DNA from: an uncultured Bacilli bacterium
GTDB lineage: Bacteria; Bacillota_I; Bacilli_A; RF39; UBA660
Assembly: GCA_910577505.1 (NCBI GenBank)
Contig: CAJTLN010000002.1
Span: 1 to 64,000, forward strand
Direction: 5' to 3'
DNA: 64,000 nt
Below, in pieces: positions 32,583 through 41,240 of this stretch (position 1 is the first letter of the stretch; every line of letters starts with the position of its first letter). Both the position numbers and the translations under genes were made by a program. A model generated the notes under the pieces. It was not told where the DNA came from. It worked only from the letters and a program-made list of their open reading frames with translations, and did not search any database.

Positions 32583-33271
32583 TGATAGAGTTTATTAAAA
32601 GATTGATTTCTAAGATAAGAGCGAAGTATAATCAATTTTTCTTTGTAGGTAGTAGTGATATTTTGCCTCCTCCTTTGGAGAAGGAAGAGGAAATAGAGTT
32701 ACTTATAAAGTCTCAGAAAGGTGATGAAGGAGCAAGAAATAAGTTAATAGAACATAATTTAAGATTGGTTGTTTTTATTTCTAAGAAGTATGAAAGTACT
32801 TTAGAAACTTTAGAGGATTTAGTTAGTATTGGAACGATAGGTTTAATTAAAGGGATAAATACTTATAAAATAGATAAGAATATAAGGTTGGCTACTTATG
32901 CTTCTAGGTGTATTTCTAATGAAATATTAATGTATTTAAGAAAGAATAAGAAGAGAGTTAGTGATATAAGTTTTGAAGAAGCATTAAGTTATGATGCAGA
33001 AGGCAATGAGTTGCATTTAGAAGATATAATAAGTGATAATGATGATATTACTTATAAAGAGTATGAGAAGAAAACTGATATTGAATTACTTAAAAGTTAT
33101 TTAGATCATTTAAATGATAGAGATAAACAAATTATGATAATGAGATATGGACTTTATAATACGGAAGAATATACACAAAAAGAAGTGGCAGAAATACTTG
33201 GGATAAGTCAATCATATATTTCACGTATAGAAAAAAAGGTTATTAGAAAATTAAAGGTTCATTTAGAATAA
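32582..33271 (+). CDS. sigE: Sporulation sigma factor sigma-E (SpoIIGB)
   Basis: 229 residues starting at GTG 32582, overlapping the spoIIGA stop, with GGAGGGA upstream. It keeps the ~25-residue amphipathic pro-sequence (MIEFIKRLISKIRAKYNQFF) followed by FVGSSDILPPPLEKEEE, which corresponds to the SpoIIGA cleavage region of sigma-E (YYIGGSEALPPPLSK in B. subtilis). Region 2 (NLRLVVFISKKYE, DLVSIGTIGLIKGI, LATYASRCISNEILMYLR) and region 4 (YTQKEVAEILGISQSYISRIEKK) are complete. Sigma-E directs early mother-cell genes. sigG, which follows sigE in Bacillus, is absent here; rlmN comes next after a terminator. Confidence 0.95.
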   Translation: MIEFIKRLISKIRAKYNQFFFVGSSDILPPPLEKEEEIELLIKSQKGDEGARNKLIEHNLRLVVFISKKYESTLETLEDLVSIGTIGLIKGINTYKIDKNIRLATYASRCISNEILMYLRKNKKRVSDISFEEALSYDAEGNELHLEDIISDNDDITYKEYEKKTDIELLKSYLDHLNDRDKQIMIMRYGLYNTEEYTQKEVAEILGISQSYISRIEKKVIRKLKVHLE

Positions 33272-33312
33272 ATATTATAGGAATTCTAATAAAAGAAAAT
33301 TAGTGTAAATAT

Positions 33313-33344
33313 AGCTGATTAATTTGAATTAATTGGCTTTTTTA
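33313..33344 (+). terminator. Intrinsic terminator of spoIIGA-sigE
   Basis: AGCTGATTAATT pairs with AATTAATTGGCT (two wobble pairs) and runs into a T stretch. Confidence 0.8.
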
Positions 33345-33402
33345 TTTGCTTTTTATTGATGTATTTATTAGTATTTATGTTATAATTATACTAGGTGTAA
33401 AT

Positions 33403-34425
33403 ATGAAGAATATATATGGCATAAAAAGATTAGATTTAGAAAATTATTTTTTGAATATTAATGAAAAGAAGTTTAAAGCTTTGCAGGTTTTTGAGTGGCT
33501 TTATCAGCATAAAGTTAATTCTTTTTTAGAAATGACAAATATAAAAAAGGAAATTCAAGAAAAACTGGAAAAAGATTTTTCTTTTAGAATGATTAGTATT
33601 CAAAAGAAGCAAGAAGATAAAGGAACTAAAAAATATTTGTTTAAGTTGTTTGATGGCAATTTTGTTGAAGCTGTTTTGATGGAGCATGATTATGGAAAAT
33701 CAATTTGTGTTAGCAGTGAAGTAGGATGTAATATGGGATGTGCATTTTGTGAATCTGGACGTCTTAAGAAAGTTAGAAATTTGGAAAGCTTTGAAATGGT
33801 ACAACAAATTTTACTTGTTGAAGAAGATATAAAGACAAGAATATCTAGTGTAGTTATTATGGGAATAGGTGAACCTTTAGATAATTATGATAATGTAATG
33901 GATTTTATTAAAATAATTAATGATGCTAAAGGTATAGCAATTGGAGCTAGACATATTACTTTATCAACTTGTGGTATTGTACCTAAAATAAAAGATTTAA
34001 TGAATGAAGATTTACAGATTAATTTAGCATTATCTTTACATGCTCCAAATACACAATTAAGAGATAAAATTATGCCAATTAACAAAGCGTATAAATTGCC
34101 AATCTTAATGGATACTATAAAAGAATATATTGCTAAAACAAATAGACGAGTTACTATAGAATATGTTATGCTTAATGAGATAAATGATAATGAGACACAA
34201 GCTAATGAATTAGCAGCGTTACTTAAGGGATTAAATGTATATGTTAATTTGATTCCTTATAATGAAACTAATCATATAGAATTTAAAAGAGCTAGTAAAG
34301 ATAAAATAATGAAATTTTATGATACTTTAAAAAAACGAGGTATTAATGTTACGATAAGAAAAGAGTTTGGTAGTAAGATTGATGCTGCTTGTGGTCAACT
34401 TAGAAGTAAAGAGGTGAAGGCATGA
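33403..34425 (+). CDS. rlmN: Dual-specificity 23S rRNA/tRNA (adenine-C2) methyltransferase RlmN
   Basis: Radical SAM enzyme that methylates A2503 of 23S rRNA and A37 of some tRNAs. Start ATG 33403 (AGGTG site; the upstream extension to 33346 covers promoter sequence). 340 residues: N-terminal helical domain (QVFEWLYQHKV), the C-x3-C-x2-C cluster (CNMGCAFCES), VVIMGIGEPLDNYDNVM, and the C-terminal catalytic Cys in DAACGQLR. It heads the rlmN-prpC-prkC-rsgA-rpe run and overlaps prpC by four bases (ATGA). Confidence 0.96.
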   Translation: MKNIYGIKRLDLENYFLNINEKKFKALQVFEWLYQHKVNSFLEMTNIKKEIQEKLEKDFSFRMISIQKKQEDKGTKKYLFKLFDGNFVEAVLMEHDYGKSICVSSEVGCNMGCAFCESGRLKKVRNLESFEMVQQILLVEEDIKTRISSVVIMGIGEPLDNYDNVMDFIKIINDAKGIAIGARHITLSTCGIVPKIKDLMNEDLQINLALSLHAPNTQLRDKIMPINKAYKLPILMDTIKEYIAKTNRRVTIEYVMLNEINDNETQANELAALLKGLNVYVNLIPYNETNHIEFKRASKDKIMKFYDTLKKRGINVTIRKEFGSKIDAACGQLRSKEVKA

Positions 34426-35168
34426 AAACATTTTATTTAACAGATTCAGGAAAAGTAAGAGATCATAATGAAGACTCTGTTATAATACTTAAAAATGCTA
34501 ATAATGAATATTTATTAATAGTTGCTGATGGAATGGGAGGACATAGAGCTGGTGAAGTTGCTAGTTCAATTGTTGTTAACCATATGGGAAAGAGATTTTC
34601 AGAAACTAATACAGTTGGAAGTAAATTAGATGCTATTAATTGGATGAAGGACAACATTAGTGAAATTAATAAAGAAATACTTGATCATACTAAAACACAT
34701 CCTGAAGCATTAGGAATGGGAACTACTACAGTAATGGCGTTACTTACTGATGAATATTTATTATTTGGTAATATTGGAGATTCTTCGGGATTTGTATATA
34801 AGAATGGTAAATTAACTAAGGTTACTAATGATCATACTTTAGTTAATTTATTAGTAACAGCTGGAGATTTGACTGAAGAAGAAGCAAAATATCATCCAAA
34901 GAGAAATGTTTTAATGAAGGCACTTGGTAGTAGCGAAAAAGCTGAATTAGATGTCTTTGATGTTGATAGGAATGTTGATGGAATTCTTTTATGTAGTGAT
35001 GGTTTAACATCAATGTTAACTAAGGAACAAATTGAAAAAGTATTAAATGATGAAGAACTTGAAATTGAAGAACAAGTTATTAAACTAATCCGTAAGAGCA
35101 ATGCTCGTGGAGGAACTGATAATATTTCAGTAGCTTATTTATCTCTTGAAAGTGGTGAAGAAGAATGA
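34422..35168 (+). CDS. prpC: PP2C-family serine/threonine phosphatase PrpC (Stp1)
   Basis: 248 residues. Metal-binding PP2C motifs are present: TDSGKVRDHNEDS at the start, VADGMGGHRAGE (near 33-44), GNIGDSSGF (near 110), LLCSDGLT (near 187), and GGTDNISV (near 228) at the end. It removes phosphate from targets of PrkC and from PrkC itself. It overlaps rlmN and prkC by four bases on each side, indicating translational coupling with its kinase. Confidence 0.96.
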   Translation: MKTFYLTDSGKVRDHNEDSVIILKNANNEYLLIVADGMGGHRAGEVASSIVVNHMGKRFSETNTVGSKLDAINWMKDNISEINKEILDHTKTHPEALGMGTTTVMALLTDEYLLFGNIGDSSGFVYKNGKLTKVTNDHTLVNLLVTAGDLTEEEAKYHPKRNVLMKALGSSEKAELDVFDVDRNVDGILLCSDGLTSMLTKEQIEKVLNDEELEIEEQVIKLIRKSNARGGTDNISVAYLSLESGEEE

Positions 35169-36922
35169 TAATGAAAGGACAAAAAATAAACGATCGATAT
35201 CAAATCATTAAATCTATTGGAGAAGGTGGAATGGCTAATGTTTATTTAGCTTATGATACTATTTTAGATAGAGATGTAGCAGTTAAAGTTTTAAGAGGGG
35301 ATTTATCTAATGATGAAAAATTTGTTAGAAGATTTCAAAGAGAAGCTTTGAATGCTAGTAGTTTAAGTCATCCTAATATTGTTGAAGTTTATGATGTTGG
35401 TGATGATAATGGACAATATTTCATTGTTATGGAATATATTGAAGGAAAAAATTTAAAAGAATTAACTAAGAAACGTGGTAAACTTACTACTACTGAAGTT
35501 GTTGATATAATGAGTCAAATTGCAGATGGTTTAAGTGTTGCTCATGATAGTTATATAATTCATAGAGATATTAAACCACAAAATATAATGATACTTGAAA
35601 ATGGATTAGTAAAAATTACAGATTTTGGTATTGCAATGGCAATGAATGCTACACAACTTACACAAACTAATTCAGTAATGGGTAGTGTTCACTACTTACC
35701 ACCAGAACAAGCTAGTGGCAAAGGATCAACATTAAAAAGTGATATTTATTCAATGGGTATTTTAATGTATGAACTATTAACTGGAGTTTTACCATATCGT
35801 GGTGATAATGCTGTTGAAATAGCATTAAAACATTTAAAAGAACCACTTCCTAGTATTAGAGAGGAACTACCAGATTTGCCACAAAGTGTGGAAAATATTA
35901 TTTTAAAAAGTGCAGCTAAAAATCCTAAAAATAGATATAATGATGCACGAGAAATGTATGAAGATTTGAAAACTTGTTTAGATGATTCAAGAATTAATGA
36001 AGAAAGATATGAATATCAGTATCCAGAATTAGATGGAGAAAATAAAAAATTTACTAAGCAAGTAGAAAAAGCAATAAGTGTAGAAAATGAAAATGAGGAG
36101 ACTGAAACTGAAGTGAAAGTTAAGCAAGTAACAGATGATGAAGTAAAAAGAGAGAATAAATTATTGGTTATTCTAGCTTCAATATTTGTAGGTTTATTTG
36201 TAGTTATAGCAGCATTTGTATTGTTACTTCCTACTATTTTAAAGCAAAAGGATTTAACTGTTCCTGAAGTAGAAGGAAAGAGTGTAAGTGAAGTAATTGA
36301 TGAATTGCAATCTTTAGGATTTGAAGTTGCTGATGCAAATATTGATATAACTGATGATAAAGTGCCAGCTGGTAAAGTTGTTAAAACTAATCCACCTAGT
36401 GGAGCTAAGCGTACTGAGGGAACAATTGTAACAATATATGTTTCTACTGGAGATTCTAAACATGAAATTCAGGATTATACAGGAAAAAATTATCTAGAAG
36501 TTAGAGGAGCTTTAGAGGCTCATGGTATATTTGTATATATAGAGAAAAAGGAAGTTGAAAATCCAGATAAGTATAAAGAAGGAACGATAATTGAACAGTC
36601 TGTAGAACCTGGTAGTAAGCTTGGAGCAAAAGATAGTATTACTTTATATATACCAGATGTTGCAGTAAAATATCCAGACTTTACTGATGGTTCTTATTCA
36701 GAGGCCGAAGTAAAGAAATTCTGTGAACAATATGGTGTTACTTTAGAAGTACAAAGAATACCTGAACCAAATTATGATGAAGGTAGAATTTATTATCAAA
36801 GTAGAAAAGAAGGATATACAGTTACTAGTGGAACTAAATTAATTATTAGAATCGCAACAGCTCCAGTAGAAGAACCAGTTGATGATCCAGAAGATCTTGG
36901 AGATTGCGATGGGTTATGCTAG
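35165..36922 (+). CDS. prkC: PASTA-domain serine/threonine kinase PrkC (Stk1/PknB type)
   Basis: 585 residues. N-terminal kinase domain (about 10-270): GEGGMANVYLAYD, VAVKVLR, catalytic HRDIKPQN, and ITDFGIA, with Ser/Thr in the activation loop. An acidic juxtamembrane linker is followed by one TM segment (about 331-357, LVILASIFVGLFVVIAAFVLL) and three extracellular PASTA domains (about 360-430, 430-495, 495-565), the last ending near a short acidic tail (DDPEDLGDCDGLC). It senses muropeptides or lipid II in relatives and controls wall synthesis and, in Bacillus, germination. The ATG at 35171 is an alternative start. rsgA begins directly after the stop codon. Confidence 0.96.
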   Translation: MIMKGQKINDRYQIIKSIGEGGMANVYLAYDTILDRDVAVKVLRGDLSNDEKFVRRFQREALNASSLSHPNIVEVYDVGDDNGQYFIVMEYIEGKNLKELTKKRGKLTTTEVVDIMSQIADGLSVAHDSYIIHRDIKPQNIMILENGLVKITDFGIAMAMNATQLTQTNSVMGSVHYLPPEQASGKGSTLKSDIYSMGILMYELLTGVLPYRGDNAVEIALKHLKEPLPSIREELPDLPQSVENIILKSAAKNPKNRYNDAREMYEDLKTCLDDSRINEERYEYQYPELDGENKKFTKQVEKAISVENENEETETEVKVKQVTDDEVKRENKLLVILASIFVGLFVVIAAFVLLLPTILKQKDLTVPEVEGKSVSEVIDELQSLGFEVADANIDITDDKVPAGKVVKTNPPSGAKRTEGTIVTIYVSTGDSKHEIQDYTGKNYLEVRGALEAHGIFVYIEKKEVENPDKYKEGTIIEQSVEPGSKLGAKDSITLYIPDVAVKYPDFTDGSYSEAEVKKFCEQYGVTLEVQRIPEPNYDEGRIYYQSRKEGYTVTSGTKLIIRIATAPVEEPVDDPEDLGDCDGLC

Positions 36923-37756
36923 ATGAATGGTCAAATAATAAAAGTAATTAGTAATTTATATACAGTAAAAGTTGGAGAGATGTTATATGGTTGCCGTGCA
37001 AGAGGTAAATTTAGAAAGGATAACATAACTCCAATTGTAGGAGATAATGTAGTAATTGATTCTGATAATAATATAATAAATGAAATATTGCCAAGAAAGA
37101 ATGAATTAGATAGACCTGTTATTGCAAATGTAGATATGGCTTTTATAGTAACTAGTACTAAAAAGCCTAATCTAGATTTGAATTTATTAGATAAATTAAT
37201 TAGTGTGATAACATTTAATAATATTGAACCAGTTATATGTTTTACTAAGTTAGATTTACTAAATGAAGTTGAACTTGAGATAATAAGTAATCTTAGAAAA
37301 TATTATGAAATGATTGGTATTAGAGTAGTTTATAGTACTGAAACTAATATTATAAAGAAAATTATAAAAGGAAAAATAGTAGTATTGGCTGGTCAAACTG
37401 GTGCTGGTAAAAGTAGTTTATTAAATAAACTTGATGATAAATTAAATATTAAAACCGACGAAATAAGTGAAGCATTAGGAAGAGGTAAACATACTACTAG
37501 ACATGTTGAATTATATTCGATATCTGATGGTTATGTAGCTGATACTCCTGGTTTTTCAGCTCTTGACTTAAAAAATATGGATAAAGAAGATTTAAAAAAT
37601 ACATTTATTGAATTTGCGAATTATGAATGTAAATTTAGAGATTGTATTCATAACAAAGAAAAAGAATGTGGGGTAAAAGACGCATTAAAAGATAAAATGA
37701 TTTTACAATCTAGATATAATAATTATTTATTATTTTTGGAGGAATTAGAAAAATGA
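36923..37756 (+). CDS. rsgA: Ribosome small-subunit-dependent GTPase A
   Basis: 277 residues. Circularly permuted GTPase for late 30S assembly: an N-terminal OB fold, then G4-like FTKLDLL (near 110), G1 GQTGAGKSSLLNKL (near 155), GRGKHTTRHVEL and G3 DTPGFSALDL (near 207), then the zinc-binding C-terminal region with C..C..H..C (ECKFRDCIHNKEKECGV). Encoded directly after prkC without a gap and overlapping rpe by four bases, the standard arrangement in Bacilli. Confidence 0.96.
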   Translation: MNGQIIKVISNLYTVKVGEMLYGCRARGKFRKDNITPIVGDNVVIDSDNNIINEILPRKNELDRPVIANVDMAFIVTSTKKPNLDLNLLDKLISVITFNNIEPVICFTKLDLLNEVELEIISNLRKYYEMIGIRVVYSTETNIIKKIIKGKIVVLAGQTGAGKSSLLNKLDDKLNIKTDEISEALGRGKHTTRHVELYSISDGYVADTPGFSALDLKNMDKEDLKNTFIEFANYECKFRDCIHNKEKECGVKDALKDKMILQSRYNNYLLFLEELEK

Positions 37757-38391
37757 AAGTAGGAATATCTTTTTTAACAATAAAAGAAGATTTGGAAACA
37801 ACATTAAGTAAAATTGATGAATCTAGTGCAGATTATATACATGTAGATATGATGGATGGTATATTTGTCCCTAATGCAAATTATACTGTTTCAGATATAA
37901 AGAAAATGTTTAAAAATATAAATAAAAAATTAGATGTACATATGATGATGTGTTCACCTAATAAGTATGTTAAAGAGTTTGCTAAAATGAGTAATGTTGA
38001 ATATTTGACATTACATTATGAATCTCATAGAAGACCTATTGATGTAATTAATATGATTAGACATACGCCACTTAAAGTGGGAATTGCGATAAATCCTGAA
38101 ACAAAAGTAAGTCATATTGTACCTTTACTAAATCATATTGATCAAGTTCTTGTTATGAGTGTTAAACCTGGTAAGGGTGGACAAAAGTTTATGGATGAAA
38201 TATTGTATAAAATAGAAACTCTTAAAGATATTAGAGAAGAAAATGGTTATCATTATATCATTAGTGTAGATGGTGGTATAAATGCTGAAACAGCTAAGTT
38301 AGTAAAAGATGCTGGAGCTGATATGGTTGTGGCTGGTTCTTATGTTTGTTTGAGTGATAATTATGAAGAAAAAATAAATACTTTAAGGTAA
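37753..38391 (+). CDS. rpe: Ribulose-phosphate 3-epimerase
   Basis: 212-residue TIM barrel that interconverts ribulose-5-phosphate and xylulose-5-phosphate in the pentose phosphate pathway. Motifs: YIHVDMMDGIFVPN (near 29, catalytic Asp and metal ligands), LTLHYES, VLVMSVKPGKGGQKF (near 133) and ISVDGGIN (near 172), followed by the phosphate-binding AGSYV. Start overlaps the rsgA stop (ATGA). Confidence 0.95.
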   Translation: MKVGISFLTIKEDLETTLSKIDESSADYIHVDMMDGIFVPNANYTVSDIKKMFKNINKKLDVHMMMCSPNKYVKEFAKMSNVEYLTLHYESHRRPIDVINMIRHTPLKVGIAINPETKVSHIVPLLNHIDQVLVMSVKPGKGGQKFMDEILYKIETLKDIREENGYHYIISVDGGINAETAKLVKDAGADMVVAGSYVCLSDNYEEKINTLR

Positions 38392-38405
38392 TAAAGGATT
38401 AATAT

Positions 38406-40157
38406 ATGAAAAAAGGAATAATTGTAGTAATAGTAGTATTAAGTGTAATTATTCTTGTATTTTTAGGAATGTTATTATGGAAAAAGAATGAAATCTTTAA
38501 TACTGAAATATTTAAAGAAGAATATAAAGAAACATTTGTTGGACCAGATAACTGGATTAATGAAGAGACTTTGGATAACAAAGTCTCTATTAAAAATACA
38601 AGAGATTTTGATATAGCTGTTAGAATAACATTTGAAGAAAAAATACTTGATAATGATAATAATGATGTTCATGAAGAAAATATTAATATAGAAGAATTAT
38701 TTGATAAAAAGATATATGATGAAAATTGGATTAAAGTAGATGGTGATAAAGAGTATTATTACTATGCTTATGGTTTAGCTAAAGAAGAGGAAATAAATTT
38801 ATCACAATATTTATTTTTGAATAATGGAGATAATATTGATAATGATTTATTTGATGATAAGATATATAGTATTGATACTATTATAGAATTTATTGAATAT
38901 GATAGCTATATTGAAGGATGGAATTTAGTAAATGATAAAAATGAAAAAATCGTTAATATAAAGAAGCCATTAAGTAATAAGGACAAAATTAAGTTGGATG
39001 AAGAGATGAAAATGAAAGAAGAGACAATGTTATTTAATGATAAGATAGATAGAAAATTGAATAACTTAACTTTGGAAGAAAAGATAGGTCAAATGATGAT
39101 TATCTCTTTAAGTAAAAATGACAAAAGATTAAAAAATGAAGGAATAAACTATAATATAGATAAGTTATTAAATGATATAAAGCCTGGAGGAGTAATAGTA
39201 GAAACTAGTGACTTTGAATCTAGAAATGTTGATGAAATGATTGAGCTTACTAAGAAAATAAAAGATTCATCTAGTATTCCAATCATTATATCTGTTGATC
39301 AAGAGGGTGGAAGAGTACAAAGATTTAATTCTTTAAAAGATAGATATAATAATGGTATTACATATATACCTGCAATGGATAAGATAGGCAATACTAATGA
39401 TAAAGATATTGCTTATGATACTGGTAGGTTAATTGGAATGGAACTTAATGCTCTTGGATTTAATATGGATTTTGCTCCAGTATTAGATACTTTATATATA
39501 GATAGTAATGTTATTGGGGATAGAAGTTTTGGTAATAATTCAGAAGTAGTTACTAAAATGGGATTATCTGTTGCTAATGGATTACAAGATAGAGGTATTA
39601 TTCCAGTATATAAACATTTTCCTAATCATGGATCTACTTCTACAGATTCCCATGATGGCTTACCAGAAGTAAATAGAACTAAAGAAGAACTAATGAAAAA
39701 AGATTTAATTTCTTTTAAAGAAGCTATAAATAGTAATGCACCTGTTATGATGGTCGGACATTTATATTATCCAGAAATTACTGATGTACCATCTTCTTTA
39801 TCTAAAGAAATTATAACTGATTTGTTGAAGAATGAATTGGGATTTAATGGTTTAGTTATTACAGATAGCTTAAGAATGGGAGCTATTATAAATAAGTATG
39901 GTGAAAAAGAAATATATGAAATGGCAATTAATGCTGGGGTAGATATTTTGCTTATGCCATATAATCCTGATTATGCAGTTAATTATATTAAAGAAAGTAT
40001 TAAAAATGGTAAAATAACAGAGAATCAAATAAATAATTCTGTAATAAAAATATTAACTTTAAAATATAGTTATTTGAAGACCGATGAATGTGATAAAGAT
40101 ATTCTAGAATCTGAAGAATATAGAGAATTAAGCGATAAAATAAATAAAATTGAATAA
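38406..40157 (+). CDS. Membrane-anchored family 3 glycoside hydrolase (NagZ-like) with extra N-terminal domain
   Basis: 583 residues. An N-terminal TM anchor (about 4-24, IVVIVVLSVIILVFLGMLLW) is followed by a ~170-residue domain with W-N-E-E-T-L-D-N-K-V-S-type beta pattern (FVGPDNWINEETL, VSIKNTRDFDIAVRITFEE), which resembles the Ig-like repeats of TasA/BsaA-type matrix proteins. From about 220 comes a GH3 N-terminal TIM barrel: LTLEEKIGQMMI, GGVIVETSDF, IISVDQEGGRVQRF, YKHFPNHGSTSTDSHDGLP (with the NagZ His-Asp loop), and the putative nucleophile Asp in VITDSLRMGAI. Likely releases N-acetylglucosamine from muropeptides outside the cell. The small gap after rpe suggests read-through transcription. 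Confidence 0.88.
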   Translation: MKKGIIVVIVVLSVIILVFLGMLLWKKNEIFNTEIFKEEYKETFVGPDNWINEETLDNKVSIKNTRDFDIAVRITFEEKILDNDNNDVHEENINIEELFDKKIYDENWIKVDGDKEYYYYAYGLAKEEEINLSQYLFLNNGDNIDNDLFDDKIYSIDTIIEFIEYDSYIEGWNLVNDKNEKIVNIKKPLSNKDKIKLDEEMKMKEETMLFNDKIDRKLNNLTLEEKIGQMMIISLSKNDKRLKNEGINYNIDKLLNDIKPGGVIVETSDFESRNVDEMIELTKKIKDSSSIPIIISVDQEGGRVQRFNSLKDRYNNGITYIPAMDKIGNTNDKDIAYDTGRLIGMELNALGFNMDFAPVLDTLYIDSNVIGDRSFGNNSEVVTKMGLSVANGLQDRGIIPVYKHFPNHGSTSTDSHDGLPEVNRTKEELMKKDLISFKEAINSNAPVMMVGHLYYPEITDVPSSLSKEIITDLLKNELGFNGLVITDSLRMGAIINKYGEKEIYEMAINAGVDILLMPYNPDYAVNYIKESIKNGKITENQINNSVIKILTLKYSYLKTDECDKDILESEEYRELSDKINKIE

Positions 40158-40182
40158 GATATATGTAAATATATCTTTTTTT
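40156..40182 (+). terminator. Intrinsic terminator of the GH3 gene
   Basis: AAGATATAT pairs with ATATATCTT across GTAA, then seven T residues; begins at the stop codon. Confidence 0.85.
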
Positions 40183-40183
40183 G

Positions 40184-40213
40184 ATAAAAAATAAAACGTC
40201 TATGACGTTTTAT
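40184..40213 (-). terminator. Intrinsic terminator of the minus-strand Ig-like gene
   Basis: On the minus strand AAAACGTC pairs with GACGTTTT around the stop codon and runs into a T-rich tract. Confidence 0.75.
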
Positions 40214-41134
40214 TGATTACTGCACTTGCTTCTTCTGTGAAAGTGTAACTATTTACACTATCATGAATTGTATATACTACTTTATATGTACCACTTGTGT
40301 ATTCTGGAATAGTATAGATAAAGCGATCTTTAAATGGTTTTTGTTCTGATAGGGAAGCTGTTTCAATTAGCTCATCATCTTTATATACTTTTATACTTAC
40401 TTTGAATTGAGGTGTTGTATAAGATGGTGCGTATTCTCTTCCATAAACTTTTATTATAATTCCTACTACTTTAGGACATGATGGTAGTCTATAATCTATT
40501 TCTTCTTTAATACTTATTTGTACTTGAGCTTTTTTTACTACTCTTAAAGTATATGAGCTTTCAAAGCTTCCATCGATACTTTTAGCTGTGATTATAGTAG
40601 TTCCAGTTTCTTTTAACTTTATTTTATTATCAGTAGTGATAGTAGCTACATCTTCATTAGAACTTGAGATAGTAAAGTTTTTATTAGTAGCGTTATTAGG
40701 TGAAAAGATAGGGGTAATAGGATCTATGGGATTAGTACTAGAATTATTATTATTATTATTATATTCAACAAAATATTTTTCTTCTGGGAAGGAAATAGAT
40801 TCAACTTTGATATCTTCAACTATAACGCTATTTTCAATATTGTCATTAATTGCTGGGTTACTATTTCTCTCATTATTAGATTGTTCTTGATTTTATTATC
40901 CTTACTTTTATTAATTTGAGAATTTTCTATAACATCTTCTTTAGGTAAATCTTTGACATTAATGATATCATTTTCTTTATAATTAGATTCTATATTACTT
41001 TCTATATTACTTCGTTCTATAGTTGGATTATTTTTTTTAGAAAAGGATGTGTCAAATATAGCATTTAATGTTATACCACTTATAGTTATGAATACTAAAG
41101 ATAATGGGATGATTATTTGTTTTTTATTTTTCAT
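40200..41134 (-). pseudogene. Frameshifted gene for an exported bacterial Ig-like (Big_2-type) domain protein
   Basis: Two overlapping minus-strand frames make one protein. The first (41134 down to 40820, 104 residues) has an N-terminal hydrophobic signal/anchor (KNKKQIIIPLSLVFITISGI) and an Asn/Ser/Lys/Glu-rich linker. The second frame, open from just below 40899 to the TAG at 40200-40202, continues the same linker (NQEQSNNERNSNP) and then codes VIVEDIKVESISFPEE, a poly-Asn run, and an Ig-like module (NATNKNFTISSSNEDVATIT...ETGTTIITAKSIDG), then a further beta domain. Adding one A (a T on the plus strand) in the four-base homopolymer at 40891-40894 joins both frames into about 311 codons. 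Promoter and terminator are intact. It may be a recent pseudogene, a phase-variable gene or a sequencing error. Confidence 0.82.
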
Positions 41135-41158
41135 ATTACCAACTCACTTATTATCATA

Positions 41159-41187
41159 AGTATAATACTGTATAATTTATAATTCAA
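41159..41187 (-). promoter_or_regulatory. Promoter of the minus-strand Ig-like gene
   Basis: Read on the minus strand: TTGAAT (41187-41182), 17-base spacer, TATACT (41164-41159), about 25 bases before the start codon. Confidence 0.6.
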
Positions 41188-41240
41188 TAGAAAGATAAAA
41201 CCTATTTTTATGATATAATTATGTTAAGGAGAGTAAATAA

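Noticed and set aside
35165..36922. EssB-type pseudokinase for the T7SS
   Set aside because: The kinase has intact catalytic HRD and DFG motifs and PASTA domains, and lies in the conserved prpC-prkC-rsgA order, so it is PrkC.
40742..40762. Trinucleotide repeat as a separate mobile or regulatory element
   Set aside because: It encodes a poly-Asn linker inside the Ig-like gene and needs no other explanation.
40588..40890. Plus-strand 100-residue hydrophobic frame
   Set aside because: It is the antisense of the frameshifted Ig-like gene and has no ribosome site.
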